A stretch of 64,000 nucleotides of DNA, from assembly GCA_016124755.1 (NCBI GenBank), contig WGNA01000005.1, forward strand, positions 114,684 through 178,683, read 5' to 3'. Below are positions 51,394 through 60,518 of this stretch, piece after piece. The notes beneath the pieces are model-generated. The model worked only from the letters and a program-made list of their open reading frames with translations. It was not told the origin of the DNA and did no database searches. Source of the stretch: Bacteroidota bacterium. GTDB taxonomy: Bacteria; Bacteroidota; Bacteroidia; NS11-12g; UBA9320. A program made the translations under genes and the position numbers. Each line of letters opens with the position of its first letter. Position 1 is the stretch's first letter.

Positions 51394-53919
51394 ATGGAAG
51401 CAAAATTTTCTCCCAGAGTAAAGGAGGTTATACAATTCAGTCGTGAAGAAGCCATTCGTCTCGGACACGGTTATATCGGCACTGAACACCTTCTGCTCGG
51501 TATTATCAGAGAAGGAGAAGGCAAAGCACTTCTGCACCTGAGAAATCTGGGAATCGACTTGTTGCGATTAAAAAAATCTATCGAAGACAGCATTAAAGAT
51601 ACAGCGTCAAAAACCACCAACCTCGGCAATATTCCCCTCACCAAGCAAGCTGAAAAAGCTTTGAAAATCACCTATCTTGAAGCCAAAATATTCAAGGCTG
51701 AAGTAATCGGAACCGAACATCTTCTCTTATCAATTCTTCGGGAAGAAGACAACATTGCCAGTTCCATTCTTCATCAATACGGAGTCGACTATGATGTTTT
51801 CAAAAATGCGATAGAGAACAATGTTCCCGGAATCAAAGCCGACATGTCAACCGATTCTCCGGAGGATTTTTATCGGGAAGAGAAAAAAAGCAGTGAGAGT
51901 AGAAAGGGAAATGCCAAGTCAAAAACTCCTGTTCTTGACAATTTTGGCAGAGACCTGACAAGGTTGGCAGAACAAGACAAACTGGATCCGATCATCGGGA
52001 GAGAAAAAGAAATTGAAAGAGTTAGCCAGATTCTCAGCCGCCGTAAGAAAAACAATCCGGTTTTAATCGGCGAACCTGGTGTTGGTAAAACAGCCATCGC
52101 AGAAGGACTTGCCCTCAGAATCGTTCAACGCAAAGTTTCCCGGGTTCTCTTTAATAAAAGAGTCGTTACACTGGATTTAGCATCCTTAGTTGCCGGAACA
52201 AAATACCGCGGCCAGTTCGAAGAAAGAATGAAAGCGGTGATGAACGAATTGGAAAAATCAAAAGATGTAATTCTGTTCATCGATGAGATTCATACAATTG
52301 TTGGAGCTGGTGGAGCATCCGGATCTTTAGATGCATCCAATATGTTTAAACCAGCCTTAGCAAGAGGTGAAGTGCAATGTGTTGGGGCGACAACCCTTGA
52401 TGAATATCGCCAATACATCGAAAAAGACGGAGCATTAGAAAGACGCTTTCAACCGGTTATGGTTGAACCTGCTTCACCGGAAGAAACCGAACAAATACTT
52501 CAAAACATAAAAGGAAAATACGAAGAGCACCACAGCGTAACCTATACCGACAGCGCGATCAAAGCCGCCGTAAATCTGAGTGTTCGTTATATCACCGACC
52601 GTCATTTACCCGACAAGGCAATTGACATTCTGGATGAAGTCGGAGCCCGAGTTCACCTTTCCAATATTCACGTTCCTCAGGAAATTCTGGATCTGGAAGC
52701 CAAGATTGAAGAAATTAAAGAAGAGAAAAATCGTGTTGTTAAAAGTCAGCGATACGAAGAAGCCGCCAAGCTTCGGGATAAGGAGAAAACACTTTTAGAA
52801 CAATTAGAGATAGCGAAAGCTTCCTGGGAAGAAGACACCAAAAATCAGCGATACAGTGTAACAGAAGATGATGTTGCAGAAGTTGTAGCAATGATAACCG
52901 GTGTTCCAACCAAACGAATAGCTGAAAGTGAAGGGGCCCGATTGCTGAGCATGGCAGATGATCTTAAGAATTCTGTTATTGGTCAGGATTCGGCCGTCGA
53001 AAAATTAACCCGGGCGATTCAGCGTACCCGTGCTGGATTGAAAGATCCTAACAAACCGATCGGTTCGTTTATTTTCCTCGGGCCAACCGGTGTTGGTAAA
53101 ACAGAAATGGCAAAAGCGCTTGCCGAATACCTGTTTGATAAAAAGGATGCACTCATTCGAATCGATATGAGTGAATACATGGAAAAATTCGCTGTAAGCC
53201 GTTTGGTGGGAGCGCCTCCCGGTTATGTTGGTTACGAAGAAGGTGGCTTGTTAACAGAAAAAGTTAGAAGAAAACCTTATTCCGTATTGCTGTTCGACGA
53301 AATCGAAAAGGCACATCCGGATGTTTTCAATTTGTTGCTTCAGGTTTTGGACGAAGGATTTTTGACAGACAGTCTCGGACGCAAAGTTGATTTCCGCAAC
53401 ACCATTATTATAATGACATCAAATATTGGTTCCCGTCAACTTAAGGATTTCGGAACCGGTGTCGGCTTCTCAACCAAGAATAAAATTGATGCACTCAGCA
53501 AAGAATCAAAAGGTGTTATTGAAAACGCACTGAAGAAATTCTTCTCACCTGAATTTTTAAACCGGGTTGATGATGTGATTATCTTCAACAGTCTTTCTAA
53601 AGAACACATCACGCAGATTCTGGATATTAATGTGGTTAAACTGGTTAACCGTATAGAAGGAGTTGGTTTTAGTATTAAACTTACTCAACCAGCTAAGGAC
53701 TTTCTGGCTGAAAAAGGTTTTGATCAGGAGTTCGGTGCAAGACCATTGAATCGCGCAATTCAGAAATACCTGGAAGATCCATTGGCCGAAGAAATTCTGA
53801 AATCAAAAATCGAAGACGGAGATGTCATTGAAGTTGATCTCGACAAATCCGGTGAAGCTCTGCAATTCAATTATCCCCGAAAGAAAAAGAAACCCGTTAA
53901 TAACAAAGAAGAGAAGTAG
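51394..53919 (+). CDS. clpC: ATP-dependent Clp protease ATP-binding subunit ClpC
   Basis: The 841-residue protein has two N-terminal Clp repeats (residues about 1-145: [20 protein letters not shown] and [18 protein letters not shown]). The first AAA+ domain has [15 protein letters not shown], and a UVR-like coiled coil lies near residues 435-470 ([22 protein letters not shown], first 20). The second AAA+ domain has [32 protein letters not shown] and a hydrophobic ClpP-loop region. It unfolds proteins for ClpP. The stop codon is part of the terminator stem. Confidence 0.96.
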   Translation: MEAKFSPRVKEVIQFSREEAIRLGHGYIGTEHLLLGIIREGEGKALLHLRNLGIDLLRLKKSIEDSIKDTASKTTNLGNIPLTKQAEKALKITYLEAKIFKAEVIGTEHLLLSILREEDNIASSILHQYGVDYDVFKNAIENNVPGIKADMSTDSPEDFYREEKKSSESRKGNAKSKTPVLDNFGRDLTRLAEQDKLDPIIGREKEIERVSQILSRRKKNNPVLIGEPGVGKTAIAEGLALRIVQRKVSRVLFNKRVVTLDLASLVAGTKYRGQFEERMKAVMNELEKSKDVILFIDEIHTIVGAGGASGSLDASNMFKPALARGEVQCVGATTLDEYRQYIEKDGALERRFQPVMVEPASPEETEQILQNIKGKYEEHHSVTYTDSAIKAAVNLSVRYITDRHLPDKAIDILDEVGARVHLSNIHVPQEILDLEAKIEEIKEEKNRVVKSQRYEEAAKLRDKEKTLLEQLEIAKASWEEDTKNQRYSVTEDDVAEVVAMITGVPTKRIAESEGARLLSMADDLKNSVIGQDSAVEKLTRAIQRTRAGLKDPNKPIGSFIFLGPTGVGKTEMAKALAEYLFDKKDALIRIDMSEYMEKFAVSRLVGAPPGYVGYEEGGLLTEKVRRKPYSVLLFDEIEKAHPDVFNLLLQVLDEGFLTDSLGRKVDFRNTIIIMTSNIGSRQLKDFGTGVGFSTKNKIDALSKESKGVIENALKKFFSPEFLNRVDDVIIFNSLSKEHITQILDINVVKLVNRIEGVGFSIKLTQPAKDFLAEKGFDQEFGARPLNRAIQKYLEDPLAEEILKSKIEDGDVIEVDLDKSGEALQFNYPRKKKKPVNNKEEK

Positions 53920-53948
53920 GATGCTACTTCTCTTCTTTTATTTTTTAT
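53905..53948 (+). terminator. Intrinsic terminator of clpC overlapping its stop codon
   Basis: A 15-bp perfect stem, arms 53905-53919 and 53924-53938, with loop GATG, is followed by TTATTTTTTAT. The left arm ends in the clpC TAG stop (53917-53919), so the last five codons encode half of the terminator. Confidence 0.85.
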
Positions 53949-53967
53949 CTGATTCGGGTTCGGAAAA

Positions 53968-54522
53968 TCAGGACATTTTTCTTTGAGTCATTTTAGGTGC
54001 TTTAGCAGGAGCACTTTTCGTGGTTGCCTTTGCTTTGGAAGCGGCGGGCTTAGCTTTCGATTTTGTTTTCTTTTCGGCAACCGGAGTTTCAGGTGATGTT
54101 GATTTTGAATCATCACCCTCTTCGCTTTCACCGAGTTTTTCAAAATCGAGTTGATCAGCCAGAATTTTATACCACGCAACCAGTTTTAAAATATCAGAGT
54201 TGTAAACTTTAGATTCATCAAAATCCGGAAGAATCTTTCTGAAAAATTCCTGAATCTGGTTACCAGAACTTTGCTTGTCAATTAAAGCCAGTCCCTGAGT
54301 AACCTGATCGTGAAGATTCTTCATTACAATAGAAAGCTTAGCATCACCCTCATAGGTGTACATCGAAATATCTTCGAGAATCGATACCTTCTGAGACATG
54401 GAGGTTGGGATGCGTTTCTTCGATTCGTCGATCGATTCCACAATAAAACCATTCGGCCTTTTGCCGACTATTAAATGTAATCCGGGCTTACCGGAAATAG
54501 ATACTACGTCTTTAAGTTCCAA
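53968..54522 (-). CDS. DUF5606-like protein with Lys/Ala/Pro-rich tail
   Basis: The 184-residue protein begins MELKDVVSISGKPGLHLIVG and has NGFIVESIDESKKRIP and VSILEDISMYTYEGDAKLS, the pattern of a Bacteroidota family (DUF5606) of unknown function. After about residue 130 the chain becomes a low-complexity tail of Lys, Ala, Ser, Thr and Pro resembling histone-like tails, perhaps for nucleic acid contact. The start is a TTG at 54522, supported by AAGAGGA a few bases upstream and by conservation of the first residues. Confidence 0.75.
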   Translation of the reverse strand: MELKDVVSISGKPGLHLIVGKRPNGFIVESIDESKKRIPTSMSQKVSILEDISMYTYEGDAKLSIVMKNLHDQVTQGLALIDKQSSGNQIQEFFRKILPDFDESKVYNSDILKLVAWYKILADQLDFEKLGESEEGDDSKSTSPETPVAEKKTKSKAKPAASKAKATTKSAPAKAPKMTQRKMS

Positions 54523-54639
54523 AATTTTTCCTCTTGAGGCAACGAATTTAACACTTGTTGCGAATGTCTCAAATCCGGCGGTGAGTCAGAAAAATCTTGC
54601 GTTGAGTAAAAAAGTCAGGATCACCCTATTTGTTAATTG

Positions 54640-54647
54640 TAGATTTG
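54640..54647 (+). promoter_or_regulatory. Candidate -7 element for the secreted protease gene
   Basis: TAGATTTG is a perfect TAnnTTTG match, 13 bases before the ATG at 54661. No TTG lies at the expected distance upstream. The message would have a leader of only a few bases. Confidence 0.33.
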
Positions 54648-54660
54648 AGAAACCAATCCC

Positions 54661-56319
54661 ATGAATTACCGCATTCTTGTATTTCTTTTTTTATACAGTA
54701 TTACATCCCGCGTTTTTGCCAGAGAATACAACACTGAGACTCCATTTCCTTTAGAACTAATCTCGTATTTCACCTACCCCAATGAACTGGTTCCAATCCG
54801 AAAAGTTGGTTCCTCTACATCAACACACACGATTTATCAGCATTATTTCCGGGGAATCCCTGTGATGGCTTCCCTGCTTCATGTTTGGAAAACCAAAACA
54901 TCCCAAAGATTTCTCACCGAGGGTCTGAAGCCTGCTGTTAATTCTGATCTGCAAATCGACTCAACCACCGATTTTATTCTACTTTATGAAACCCAATATT
55001 TTTCCGTAAGCGCTATAAGAGACGGATATGGTCTGAGCGATTCAATAAAATTCACGGATCAAACCGGAAAGATTTTGCTATCCGTTTGTCCGCGTCAGTA
55101 TTATGATGATCCCGACACCTTATTACACGCCAAAGTATTTATGCCAAATCCGATTGTTACATCCGGAAAAAAATACGGCGGATACCTTAGCGATGAAAAC
55201 GACGGAAGTAATAACATACTTCGGTCTGAACTTTACAATCGTGATGTTTCAGTTGTAAGAACGACCGGTGCTTTGCAATGGAGAACTTTCAAGTATGGTG
55301 AAGTTTCTGACCCGAATGACGGGACACACATTCTTCAAAAAGACTATTTCCCGATTGACCGGAATTATGCAACATTCGAAGCCGTTAACAGCCTGTACCA
55401 CTTGCAAAATTTTGTTCGTCATCTTGAATCCATCGGTTACACCCATTGGATAGATTCACTACAAATTGATCCTCATGCACTATATGGCGCAGACCAATCT
55501 GCCTTCGACGGCTATAATCAACCCCCATCTCTCGAATTCGGTCAGGGTGGGGTTGACGATGCCGAAGACGGACAAGTTGTTATTCACGAATTTTTTCACG
55601 CATTGTGTTTCTGGGTCAGTCCGTATACCTTTATTGGAACCGACCGAAAATCAATGGAAGAAGCCAGTTGCGATTACATGGCTCTTTCGTATACGAAACA
55701 AATCACCGGAAAGACCACTTCCGATATATTTAGTTGGGATGGGCACAACGAATTCTGGAATGGGTTTTCTGCCAATACAGACGAAACTTATCTGGATTGG
55801 AAAAGCAAGATCAGCTTCGACCGGGAAATTTGGTCATCTACTTTGTATTCAATTGCTCAAAAAATCGGATGGAAAAAGACTGACAGGCTGGTATTGGAAC
55901 ATACCTTTTTTCTCCATGAAAATATATCGCCATTGGAAATGTGTAACATCTTCCTGTCTCTGGACTCGGCACTCTTTAATGCCGAAGATATTCAAACTTT
56001 AAAACAGGAATTCACCCGACGCTTTTTTATGAAACCTGATTCCAGAGATTTCAAACTGGAGTCTTCCGAAATAAAAGTTTGTTCGGGAGTCGATTTGCAC
56101 GACAGGTTAACGAATCAGATAATTATTCTCTCGGATCCAACGCTTGAAATTGATGTTGATCTTTATGACGTTTCGGGTAATCTTATTTATCAGAAAAACG
56201 GAAAAGGTGAATTATCAATTGACGTTTCCCGATATGCTTCGGGCTTTTATCTCCTGAGTATTCATACGAAAGACAATTTGGGAGTTGAACGAAGACTGCT
56301 GAAAAAGTTCATTAAATAA
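54661..56319 (+). CDS. Secreted zinc metalloprotease-like protein with T9SS C-terminal sorting domain
   Basis: This 552-residue protein has a signal peptide (YRILVFLFLYSITSRVFA). Near residue 307, VVIHEFFHALCFW holds an HExxH zinc motif, and EEASCDYMALSYTKQ about 22 residues on supplies a downstream Glu, as in gluzincin peptidases. The last 80 residues (VDLYDVSGNLIYQKNGKG, IDVSRYASGFYLLSI, ending KKFIK) match the type A sorting domain of the type IX secretion system. It should be exported across the outer membrane and attached or released. The overall peptidase family is not closely recognisable; the N-terminal 280 residues are novel-looking. Confidence 0.78.
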   Translation: MNYRILVFLFLYSITSRVFAREYNTETPFPLELISYFTYPNELVPIRKVGSSTSTHTIYQHYFRGIPVMASLLHVWKTKTSQRFLTEGLKPAVNSDLQIDSTTDFILLYETQYFSVSAIRDGYGLSDSIKFTDQTGKILLSVCPRQYYDDPDTLLHAKVFMPNPIVTSGKKYGGYLSDENDGSNNILRSELYNRDVSVVRTTGALQWRTFKYGEVSDPNDGTHILQKDYFPIDRNYATFEAVNSLYHLQNFVRHLESIGYTHWIDSLQIDPHALYGADQSAFDGYNQPPSLEFGQGGVDDAEDGQVVIHEFFHALCFWVSPYTFIGTDRKSMEEASCDYMALSYTKQITGKTTSDIFSWDGHNEFWNGFSANTDETYLDWKSKISFDREIWSSTLYSIAQKIGWKKTDRLVLEHTFFLHENISPLEMCNIFLSLDSALFNAEDIQTLKQEFTRRFFMKPDSRDFKLESSEIKVCSGVDLHDRLTNQIIILSDPTLEIDVDLYDVSGNLIYQKNGKGELSIDVSRYASGFYLLSIHTKDNLGVERRLLKKFIK

Positions 56320-56329
56320 CAGAATGTTC

Positions 56330-56351
56330 AAAAATGAATGATCATTTTTTT
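56330..56351 (+). terminator. Intrinsic terminator after the secreted protease gene
   Basis: AAAAATGA (56330-56337), loop ATGA, TCATTTTT (56342-56349), then two more T. A short A/T-rich hairpin with a T tract directly after the 56319 stop. Confidence 0.6.
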
Positions 56352-56469
56352 ACGTAACCAAAATAATCAAAAGCCAACCCCGTTGTTGATGCGGGGTAAA
56401 TTTGAATTAATTGGTTAGTTAATTTGGAGCAAGAGCCGGAGCAATCCGGCTTTTGTATTTTGGTCTTTT
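56352..56469 (+). other. Structured intergenic stretch with a second, orphan + strand terminator
   Basis: Between the first terminator and kdsA lie three hairpin-forming stretches. ACCCCG/CGGGGT is at about 56377-56397. AATTAA and TTAATT are separated by 8 bases at about 56405-56424. AGCCGG (56434-56439) pairs with CCGGCT (56446-56451), followed by TTTGTATTTT. The last is a good intrinsic terminator on the + strand with no + strand gene directly before it. TAAATTTG (56397-56404) fits the -7 consensus. It could be a tandem terminator or a small RNA of about 50-100 bases. Confidence 0.4.
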
Positions 56470-57300
56470 TCAACCTCTTACCAGAGAGTCTGTAACCTCT
56501 TTCAGTTTTAAAAGATTTTCCAGCAATCCCCTGACTTTCGCCAGATTTAACATATTCGCTCCGTCTGATTTTGCATTTTTCGGATCCGGATGTGTCTCCA
56601 GAAAAATTCCATCTGCCCCCGTTGCTATAGCTGCTCGGGCAATGGTTTCTATTAACTCCGGCTTCCCTCCGGTAACTCCGGTTGAAGAATTAGGTTGCTG
56701 AAGGCTATGCGTTATATCCATCACTACCGGATATCCAAAGACTTTCATCTCCGGAATATTTCGGTAATCGACAACAAGATCTCCGTAACCAAACATGTTT
56801 CCCCGTTCTGTTAAAATCACTTTGTTATTTCCGGATTCAACTACTTTGTTCACGGCGTATCGCATTGCATCCGGACCGGCAAACTGACCTTTTTTGATAT
56901 TCACCACTTTTCCAGTCTTCGCAGCGGCCACCAGTAAATCCGTTTGCCGGAACAAAAAAGCCGGAATTTGAAGAACGTCAACATAGTCTGCTGCCATCGC
57001 CGCCTCCGCAGATTCATGTATGTCGGTAACTGTGGGAACACCGTACTTCTCTCCTACTTCTGCCAAAATTGAAAGTGCAGGTATATCACCGATTCCAGTA
57101 AAGCTGTCGAGTCTGGAGCGGTTCGCTTTTCGGTAAGATCCCTTGAAAACAAGTGGAATTTTTAGATCATCACAAATCGATTTTAATTCTCCTGCGATTT
57201 GCATGGCCATTTCTCTTCCTTCAATTGCACACGGGCCGGCAAGAATGAAAAATTTCCCTTTAACCGGATTAAAGATTTGGTTGATTGTCTCTTGATTCAA
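56470..57300 (-). CDS. kdsA: 3-deoxy-8-phosphooctulonate synthase
   Basis: The 276-residue enzyme condenses arabinose 5-phosphate with phosphoenolpyruvate to Kdo-8-phosphate for lipopolysaccharide. FILAGPCAIEG near residue 19, FKGSYRKANRSRLDSFTGIG, PTVTDIHE, VLQIPAFLFRQTDLL and MDITHSLQQPNSSTGVTGG are typical of KdsA. It shows that the organism makes Kdo and hence a Gram-negative outer membrane. No Kdo transferase is nearby. Confidence 0.95.
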   Translation of the reverse strand: MNQETINQIFNPVKGKFFILAGPCAIEGREMAMQIAGELKSICDDLKIPLVFKGSYRKANRSRLDSFTGIGDIPALSILAEVGEKYGVPTVTDIHESAEAAMAADYVDVLQIPAFLFRQTDLLVAAAKTGKVVNIKKGQFAGPDAMRYAVNKVVESGNNKVILTERGNMFGYGDLVVDYRNIPEMKVFGYPVVMDITHSLQQPNSSTGVTGGKPELIETIARAAIATGADGIFLETHPDPKNAKSDGANMLNLAKVRGLLENLLKLKEVTDSLVRG

Positions 57301-57453
57301 GGCACTTTTCTTTCCGGCAATATTATATCAAAACCGCTTTGTAATAAGGAGACCAGTCACAGGTTTTGGTTTTGTGTAGATGAATTAGATAAAATTCAGG
57401 CACAATCCAATCACAGGATATTCATAAACTTGCAGGCAATTAATCAGTAAAAG
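57301..57453. other. kdsA-fabI divergent intergenic region
   Basis: 153 bases between two divergent genes. No perfect TAnnTTTG octamer, hairpin, ribosome-binding site of note or small gene was recognised. The promoters of both genes must lie here but were not identified. Confidence 0.35.
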
Positions 57454-58266
57454 ATGGGAAACTTACTCGCAGGAAAAAAAGGAATCATTTTCGGGGCGTT
57501 GGATGAAAATTCAATTGCCTGGAAAGTTGCGGAGAGGTGCTTTGAAGAAGGCGCTGAATTTATTCTTACCAACGCACCCATTGCGATGAGAATGGGAGCT
57601 GTAAATGCTCTTGCCGAAAAAACCGGTTCTGAAATTATCCCGTGTGATGTGAGTGTTGATGCCGATATGGAAAACCTGATTGATCAGGCAATGGCAAAAT
57701 ACGGAAAGGTTGATTTTATACTTCACGCGGTTGGAATGAGTCTCAACATCCGCAAGAAAAAACACTACACAGATCTCAACTACGACTTCATGCACAAAAC
57801 ACTTGATATTAGTGCCATGAGTTTGCACCGCTTATTAAAAACGTGTTATGAAAAAGATGCGATCAACAACTGGGGTTCTGTGGTTTCTCTTACCTATATA
57901 GCAGCTCAACGCGTATTCCCGGATTATAATGAAATGGCCGATGCCAAATCGCTGCTCGAATCCATCACCCGAAGTTTCGGATATCATTACGGTGTTCGAA
58001 ATAAGGTTCGGGTTAATACAATTTCTCAATCTCCAACCGTAACAACAGCCGGTTCTGGAGTGAGCGGTTTCAACAGTTTTATTGATTACGCTGAAAAAAT
58101 GTCACCACTCGGAAACGCCGACGCTCTGGCTTGTGCCGATTATTGCGTATCCATGTTTAGTGATCTCACGCGGATGGTTACTATGCAGAACCTGTTTCAC
58201 GACGGTGGTTTCAGCTATACAGGTGTGAGTGAAGCCGTGATGGAAAAATTCGGAAGTCAGGAATAA
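57454..58266 (+). CDS. fabI: Enoyl-[acyl-carrier-protein] reductase (NADH)
   Basis: This 270-residue SDR has the FabI-type nucleotide region GKKGIIFGALDENSIAWKVAE, CDVSVDADM, LHAVGMSLN, and the catalytic Tyr-x6-Lys DYNEMADAKSLLE, which is specific to FabI rather than ordinary SDRs. VRVNTISQSPTVTTAGSG is also present. It performs the last reduction of each fatty-acid elongation round. Its converging neighbour ends 12 bases away. Confidence 0.94.
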   Translation: MGNLLAGKKGIIFGALDENSIAWKVAERCFEEGAEFILTNAPIAMRMGAVNALAEKTGSEIIPCDVSVDADMENLIDQAMAKYGKVDFILHAVGMSLNIRKKKHYTDLNYDFMHKTLDISAMSLHRLLKTCYEKDAINNWGSVVSLTYIAAQRVFPDYNEMADAKSLLESITRSFGYHYGVRNKVRVNTISQSPTVTTAGSGVSGFNSFIDYAEKMSPLGNADALACADYCVSMFSDLTRMVTMQNLFHDGGFSYTGVSEAVMEKFGSQE

Positions 58267-58278
58267 ATAAAAAGTTCG

Positions 58279-59154
58279 TTACCGCTTTTTCAACTCGTAT
58301 GCATGTCTCTTTCTATCCATGAAGAGATCATCGTATTTAATCCAGAAACCCTTTTCGTACCGCAAAAAATTATACGTTCCATCGGGCAGATAGTATTCGT
58401 ATTTTCCCGTGAGATTCGGATTTGATGGAACCATGTTGGCATAAACAATTGCCCTTTCGTTCTCATCATACCGCACCAACATTACGGCTTGTTCCGCAAA
58501 TTCAAAGACAAGCCGGTTCTGGATTTCATCTCCCACAATAAAAATCGGTGCTCCGAATTGAGGCCGGTCGTTTTCGTCGAACCAGAGCACATCAATCACC
58601 TTTTTATTCGTGAATTCATCTTCGCCGTCCCAGCCAAAAAGCAGGTAATATTTCTTCCGTTTGTTTTTATAAGAGTGGATCTGATAATAAAGTGCTCCGA
58701 TCCAATGTCGGTTGTCGTACGTTTCGAACTGAATGTCGTGCAGATATTTAGCACTGTCATAGAGACCGTACAAGACAAGTGAATCTTCATTATGCATTTG
58801 AATAGCTCCGAAATACATATACCGATCACTGTCGAGAAGTAGATTCCAGGTAAATAATCTGAACTTGTTGTCGTCGGGTTTCATAATAGAAACCGTTCGA
58901 ACCTGTTTGAGCAGCGGGAATTCGTAATCGAAACTCCCGGGAACCATCAGTGCTTTCTTGAGTTTTTGAATAAAGTAGTAACAACTCGTAACCCGTTCAG
59001 CCTGATCTTGCCCGTTGATAATATTAAAACTCAGACCTTCGAGTTGAAATTCAATATTTTTCAGCGAATCGAGATAAACACTATCGATTTCATGTTTTGC
59101 CGAAACTTTTCCGGCAAACAAAAAAATCGCAATCAGTGGAAAGAGATACTTCAT
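58279..59154 (-). CDS. Secreted protein of unknown function
   Basis: The 291-residue protein has a signal peptide (MKYLFPLIAIFLFAGKVSA). A mixed strand-rich mature chain includes LFTWNLLLDSDRYMYFGAIQMH, YYLLFGWDGEDEFTNKKVIDVLWF (first 20) and LPDGTYNFLRYEKGFWIKYDDL. The Gly-Trp-Asp-Gly and Trp-rich stretches are reminiscent of uncharacterised Bacteroidota periplasmic proteins. No catalytic motif is recognised. It may share a transcript with the thiolase gene 43 bases upstream. Confidence 0.68.
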   Translation of the reverse strand: MKYLFPLIAIFLFAGKVSAKHEIDSVYLDSLKNIEFQLEGLSFNIINGQDQAERVTSCYYFIQKLKKALMVPGSFDYEFPLLKQVRTVSIMKPDDNKFRLFTWNLLLDSDRYMYFGAIQMHNEDSLVLYGLYDSAKYLHDIQFETYDNRHWIGALYYQIHSYKNKRKKYYLLFGWDGEDEFTNKKVIDVLWFDENDRPQFGAPIFIVGDEIQNRLVFEFAEQAVMLVRYDENERAIVYANMVPSNPNLTGKYEYYLPDGTYNFLRYEKGFWIKYDDLFMDRKRHAYELKKR

Positions 59155-59197
59155 ATGCTGTATAACTCCATTCCGTCTTTCGGTTGTATGTAAATCC

Positions 59198-60376
59198 TTA
59201 ACTCAGTTCAAGAACAAGAGCACTAGCTCCTCCCCCGCCATTGCAAATTCCGGCTGCTCCTAATTTTCCTGACTTTTGTTTTAACGCATGAATCAGCGTA
59301 ACCAGAATTCTGGCGCCGGAAGCTCCTAACGGATGACCCAATGAAACGGCTCCTCCATTCACATTAACTTTTTGCGGATCAAGATTCAGCAATTTGTTAT
59401 TCGCAATACTCACGACACTAAATGCTTCATTAATTTCAAAAACATCAATATCAGAAACAGAACAACCCGCTCTTTCCAATGCAATCGGAAGTGCCTTCGC
59501 CGGTGCGGTTGTAAACCATTCCGGAGCCTGAGCAGCATCGGCGAAGCTCAATATTTTAGCTAACGGTTTTAGTCCGAGAGCTTCCATTTTTTCTTTACTC
59601 ATTAAGACCAAAGCGGCTGCTCCGTCATTCATTGTGCTGGCATTTGCCGCGGTTACGGTTCCGTCTTTTGCGAACACCGGACGAAGCGACGGGATTTTAT
59701 CGAAGAACACATTTTTATATTCTTCATCTTCGGTAATCAACATCGGATCGCCTTTGCGCTGTGGAACTTCAACTCCAACAATTTCATCCGAAAATTTTCC
59801 CTGCGCCCAGGCTTCGGCCGATTTTTTATATGAATTAATGGCAAACTCATCCTGTTCTTCCCGGCTGATTCCCATTTCCTTCGCGGTGTTATCAGCCGCA
59901 TTACCCATCATATAATTATTATAAACATCAGTAAGTCCGTCGTGGGAAAGGCCGTCAATCGCTGTAAAGTTTCCGTACTTGTATCCTTTTCTTGAATTCA
60001 TGAGATAGTGTGGAACCAAACTCATGTTTTCCATTCCTCCGGCAACAACACAGTCGTTTAATCCGAGCATAATGGACTGAGCTCCGAGCATCACCGACTT
60101 CATTCCGGATGCGCAAACCTTGTTAACCGTTGTACACGGAACATCGTGAGAAATCCCGGAATAAATGGAAGCCTGACGCGCCGGAGCCTGACCAACGCCG
60201 GCTTGCAATACATTCCCCATAAATACTTCCTGAACTTCTTTCGGATCGATTCCGGCTTTTTCCAGAGCTCCTTTTATTGCTGTAGCACCCAAACGTGTTG
60301 CCGGAATATCACTGAACATTCCATTAAAACTTCCCATTGGTGTGCGAACGGCAGATACTACAAATACTTCTTTCAT
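59198..60376 (-). CDS. Acetyl-CoA acetyltransferase (thiolase)
   Basis: The 392-residue enzyme has VNKVCASGMKSVMLGAQSI with the nucleophilic Cys near residue 88, NEAFSVVSIANN near residue 316, GGAVSLGHPLGASGAR with the catalytic His, and ICNGGGGASALVLEL with the second Cys. This is a biosynthetic or degradative thiolase II type; substrate chain length cannot be told. A perfect -7 octamer lies on the - strand at 60398 to 60391, 14 bases before the ATG. Confidence 0.94.
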   Translation of the reverse strand: MKEVFVVSAVRTPMGSFNGMFSDIPATRLGATAIKGALEKAGIDPKEVQEVFMGNVLQAGVGQAPARQASIYSGISHDVPCTTVNKVCASGMKSVMLGAQSIMLGLNDCVVAGGMENMSLVPHYLMNSRKGYKYGNFTAIDGLSHDGLTDVYNNYMMGNAADNTAKEMGISREEQDEFAINSYKKSAEAWAQGKFSDEIVGVEVPQRKGDPMLITEDEEYKNVFFDKIPSLRPVFAKDGTVTAANASTMNDGAAALVLMSKEKMEALGLKPLAKILSFADAAQAPEWFTTAPAKALPIALERAGCSVSDIDVFEINEAFSVVSIANNKLLNLDPQKVNVNGGAVSLGHPLGASGARILVTLIHALKQKSGKLGAAGICNGGGGASALVLELS

Positions 60377-60390
60377 GCTTTGAATTTGCG

Positions 60391-60398
60391 CAAAAATA
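60391..60398 (-). promoter_or_regulatory. Candidate -7 promoter element of the thiolase gene
   Basis: On the - strand TATTTTTG matches TAnnTTTG exactly and ends 14 bases before the ATG at 60376. No TTG was seen 17-22 bases upstream. A leader of about 8-10 bases would follow. Confidence 0.35.
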
Positions 60399-60484
60399 AC
60401 TTTTCAGTTGTGCTTTAACCGGTATCGATTCAAGGATATCAACACAGTCTGCCAACATTCGTTCTGCTCATTGAGATTCCCGAA

Positions 60485-60514
60485 TTGTTTATAATGTTTA
60501 TCCGAACATCTTTG
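60485..60514 (+). promoter_or_regulatory. Candidate promoter of the comB homologue
   Basis: TTG (60485-60487), 19 bases, then CATCTTTG (60507-60514), matching the -7 consensus at seven of eight positions with correct spacing. The octamer ends 4 bases before the GTG at 60519, so the transcript would start at or beside the start codon. Confidence 0.42.
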
Positions 60515-60518
60515 CGGC

